Part shown: one piece after another, positions 63,958 to 64,000 of the stretch
How positions within the stretch are numbered: position 1 is the stretch's first letter
How the letters are laid out: every line of letters begins with the position of its first letter
DNA from: an uncultured Chlorobiota bacterium
GTDB taxonomy: Bacteria; Bacteroidota; Ignavibacteria; UBA10030; UBA6906
Assembly: GCA_900696645.1 (NCBI GenBank)
Contig: CAADGV010000032.1
Span: 52,716 to 116,715, forward strand
Length of the DNA stretch: 64,000 bases
Direction of reading: 5' to 3'
Notes under the pieces: model-generated
Seen by the model: the letters and a program-made list of their open reading frames with translations, nothing else
What the model was told of the DNA's origin: nothing
Databases searched by the model: none
Made by a program: the position numbers and the translations under genes

Positions 63958-64000
63958 ATGAAAACCTCAGCAGATTTGAAGGCCGATATTCTCGTAGCAC
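63958..64000 (+). CDS. Start of a probable TetR-family regulator (cut by window end)
   Basis: Only 14 codons are visible: MKTSADLKADILVA. The spacing of hydrophobic residues fits the first helix of TetR-type HTH domains (T----R-AIL-AA), and the upstream palindrome supports a regulator. GGAT precedes the ATG; an overlapping out-of-frame ATG at 63951 gives MNNENLSRFEGRYS, which is less familiar. The call rests on little sequence. Confidence 0.4.
   Translation, partial: MKTSADLKADILVA

Overview
The window looks like a chromosomal segment of a Bacteroidota/Chlorobiota-type bacterium, most likely close to Ignavibacteria. Two secreted proteins end in type IX secretion (Por) sorting domains with an NPFNPSTTIRY core. 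Base composition looks moderate, Shine-Dalgarno sites (GGAG) are frequent, and two clear sigma70-like promoters flank the tRNA gene. The taxonomic placement is inference. HemF and a HemY-type oxidase need O2, so the organism probably meets oxygen.

Region by region: 1-4.2 kb (+) is a MacAB/HlyD-type ABC export module (adaptor, ATPase, two FtsX-type permeases). 4.5-5.5 kb (+) is a secreted beta-propeller protein. 5.6-16.2 kb (-) is a complete heme operon, hemX-hemA-hemC-hemD-hemE-hemF-hemH-hemY-hemB-hemL, covering every step from glutamyl-tRNA to protoheme. 16.5-20.6 kb (-) holds acetyl-CoA synthetase with three small followers and a dipeptide epimerase. 20.7-32.2 kb (-) holds large secreted proteins: a repeat protein with a C-terminal S74 chaperone domain, two T9SS-sorted proteins and an outer-membrane barrel. 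32.3-52.6 kb (-) is the most unusual part. 52.8 kb carries tRNA-Ala(GGC) followed by an interrupted copy of its own 3' end and a strong terminator. 53.0-63.5 kb holds a c-type lipoprotein (+) and then (-) an envelope/housekeeping operon (yfiT-like, degenerate tyrosine recombinase, leuS, msbA-like, two glycosyltransferases, O-antigen ligase, DUF1844, nadK). The last 500 bases hold two interspersed repeats, a perfect 24-bp palindrome and the start of a probable TetR-type regulator.

The candidate undescribed system is the run of closely spaced or overlapping minus-strand genes from 52609 down to about 34721, and perhaps to 26476. It links a multiheme electron conduit with a phosphothreonine signalling set. 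The conduit has a GlcG-type heme-binding lipoprotein, an outer-membrane barrel, a decaheme-LVIVD fusion, a c554-like cytochrome, a two-CNB-domain protein with four [4Fe-4S] clusters, a diheme membrane cytochrome b and an anchored decaheme cytochrome. The signalling set has a double-FHA protein, a flavin reductase-FHA-FHA-ferredoxin fusion, a PP2C phosphatase and a membrane Ser/Thr kinase with PEGA domains. Two CsgG-like proteins and T9SS cargo follow. I infer that phosphorylation gates electron flow between cytoplasmic NAD(P)H or the quinone pool and an extracytoplasmic acceptor. The heme operon in the same window would supply its many cofactors.
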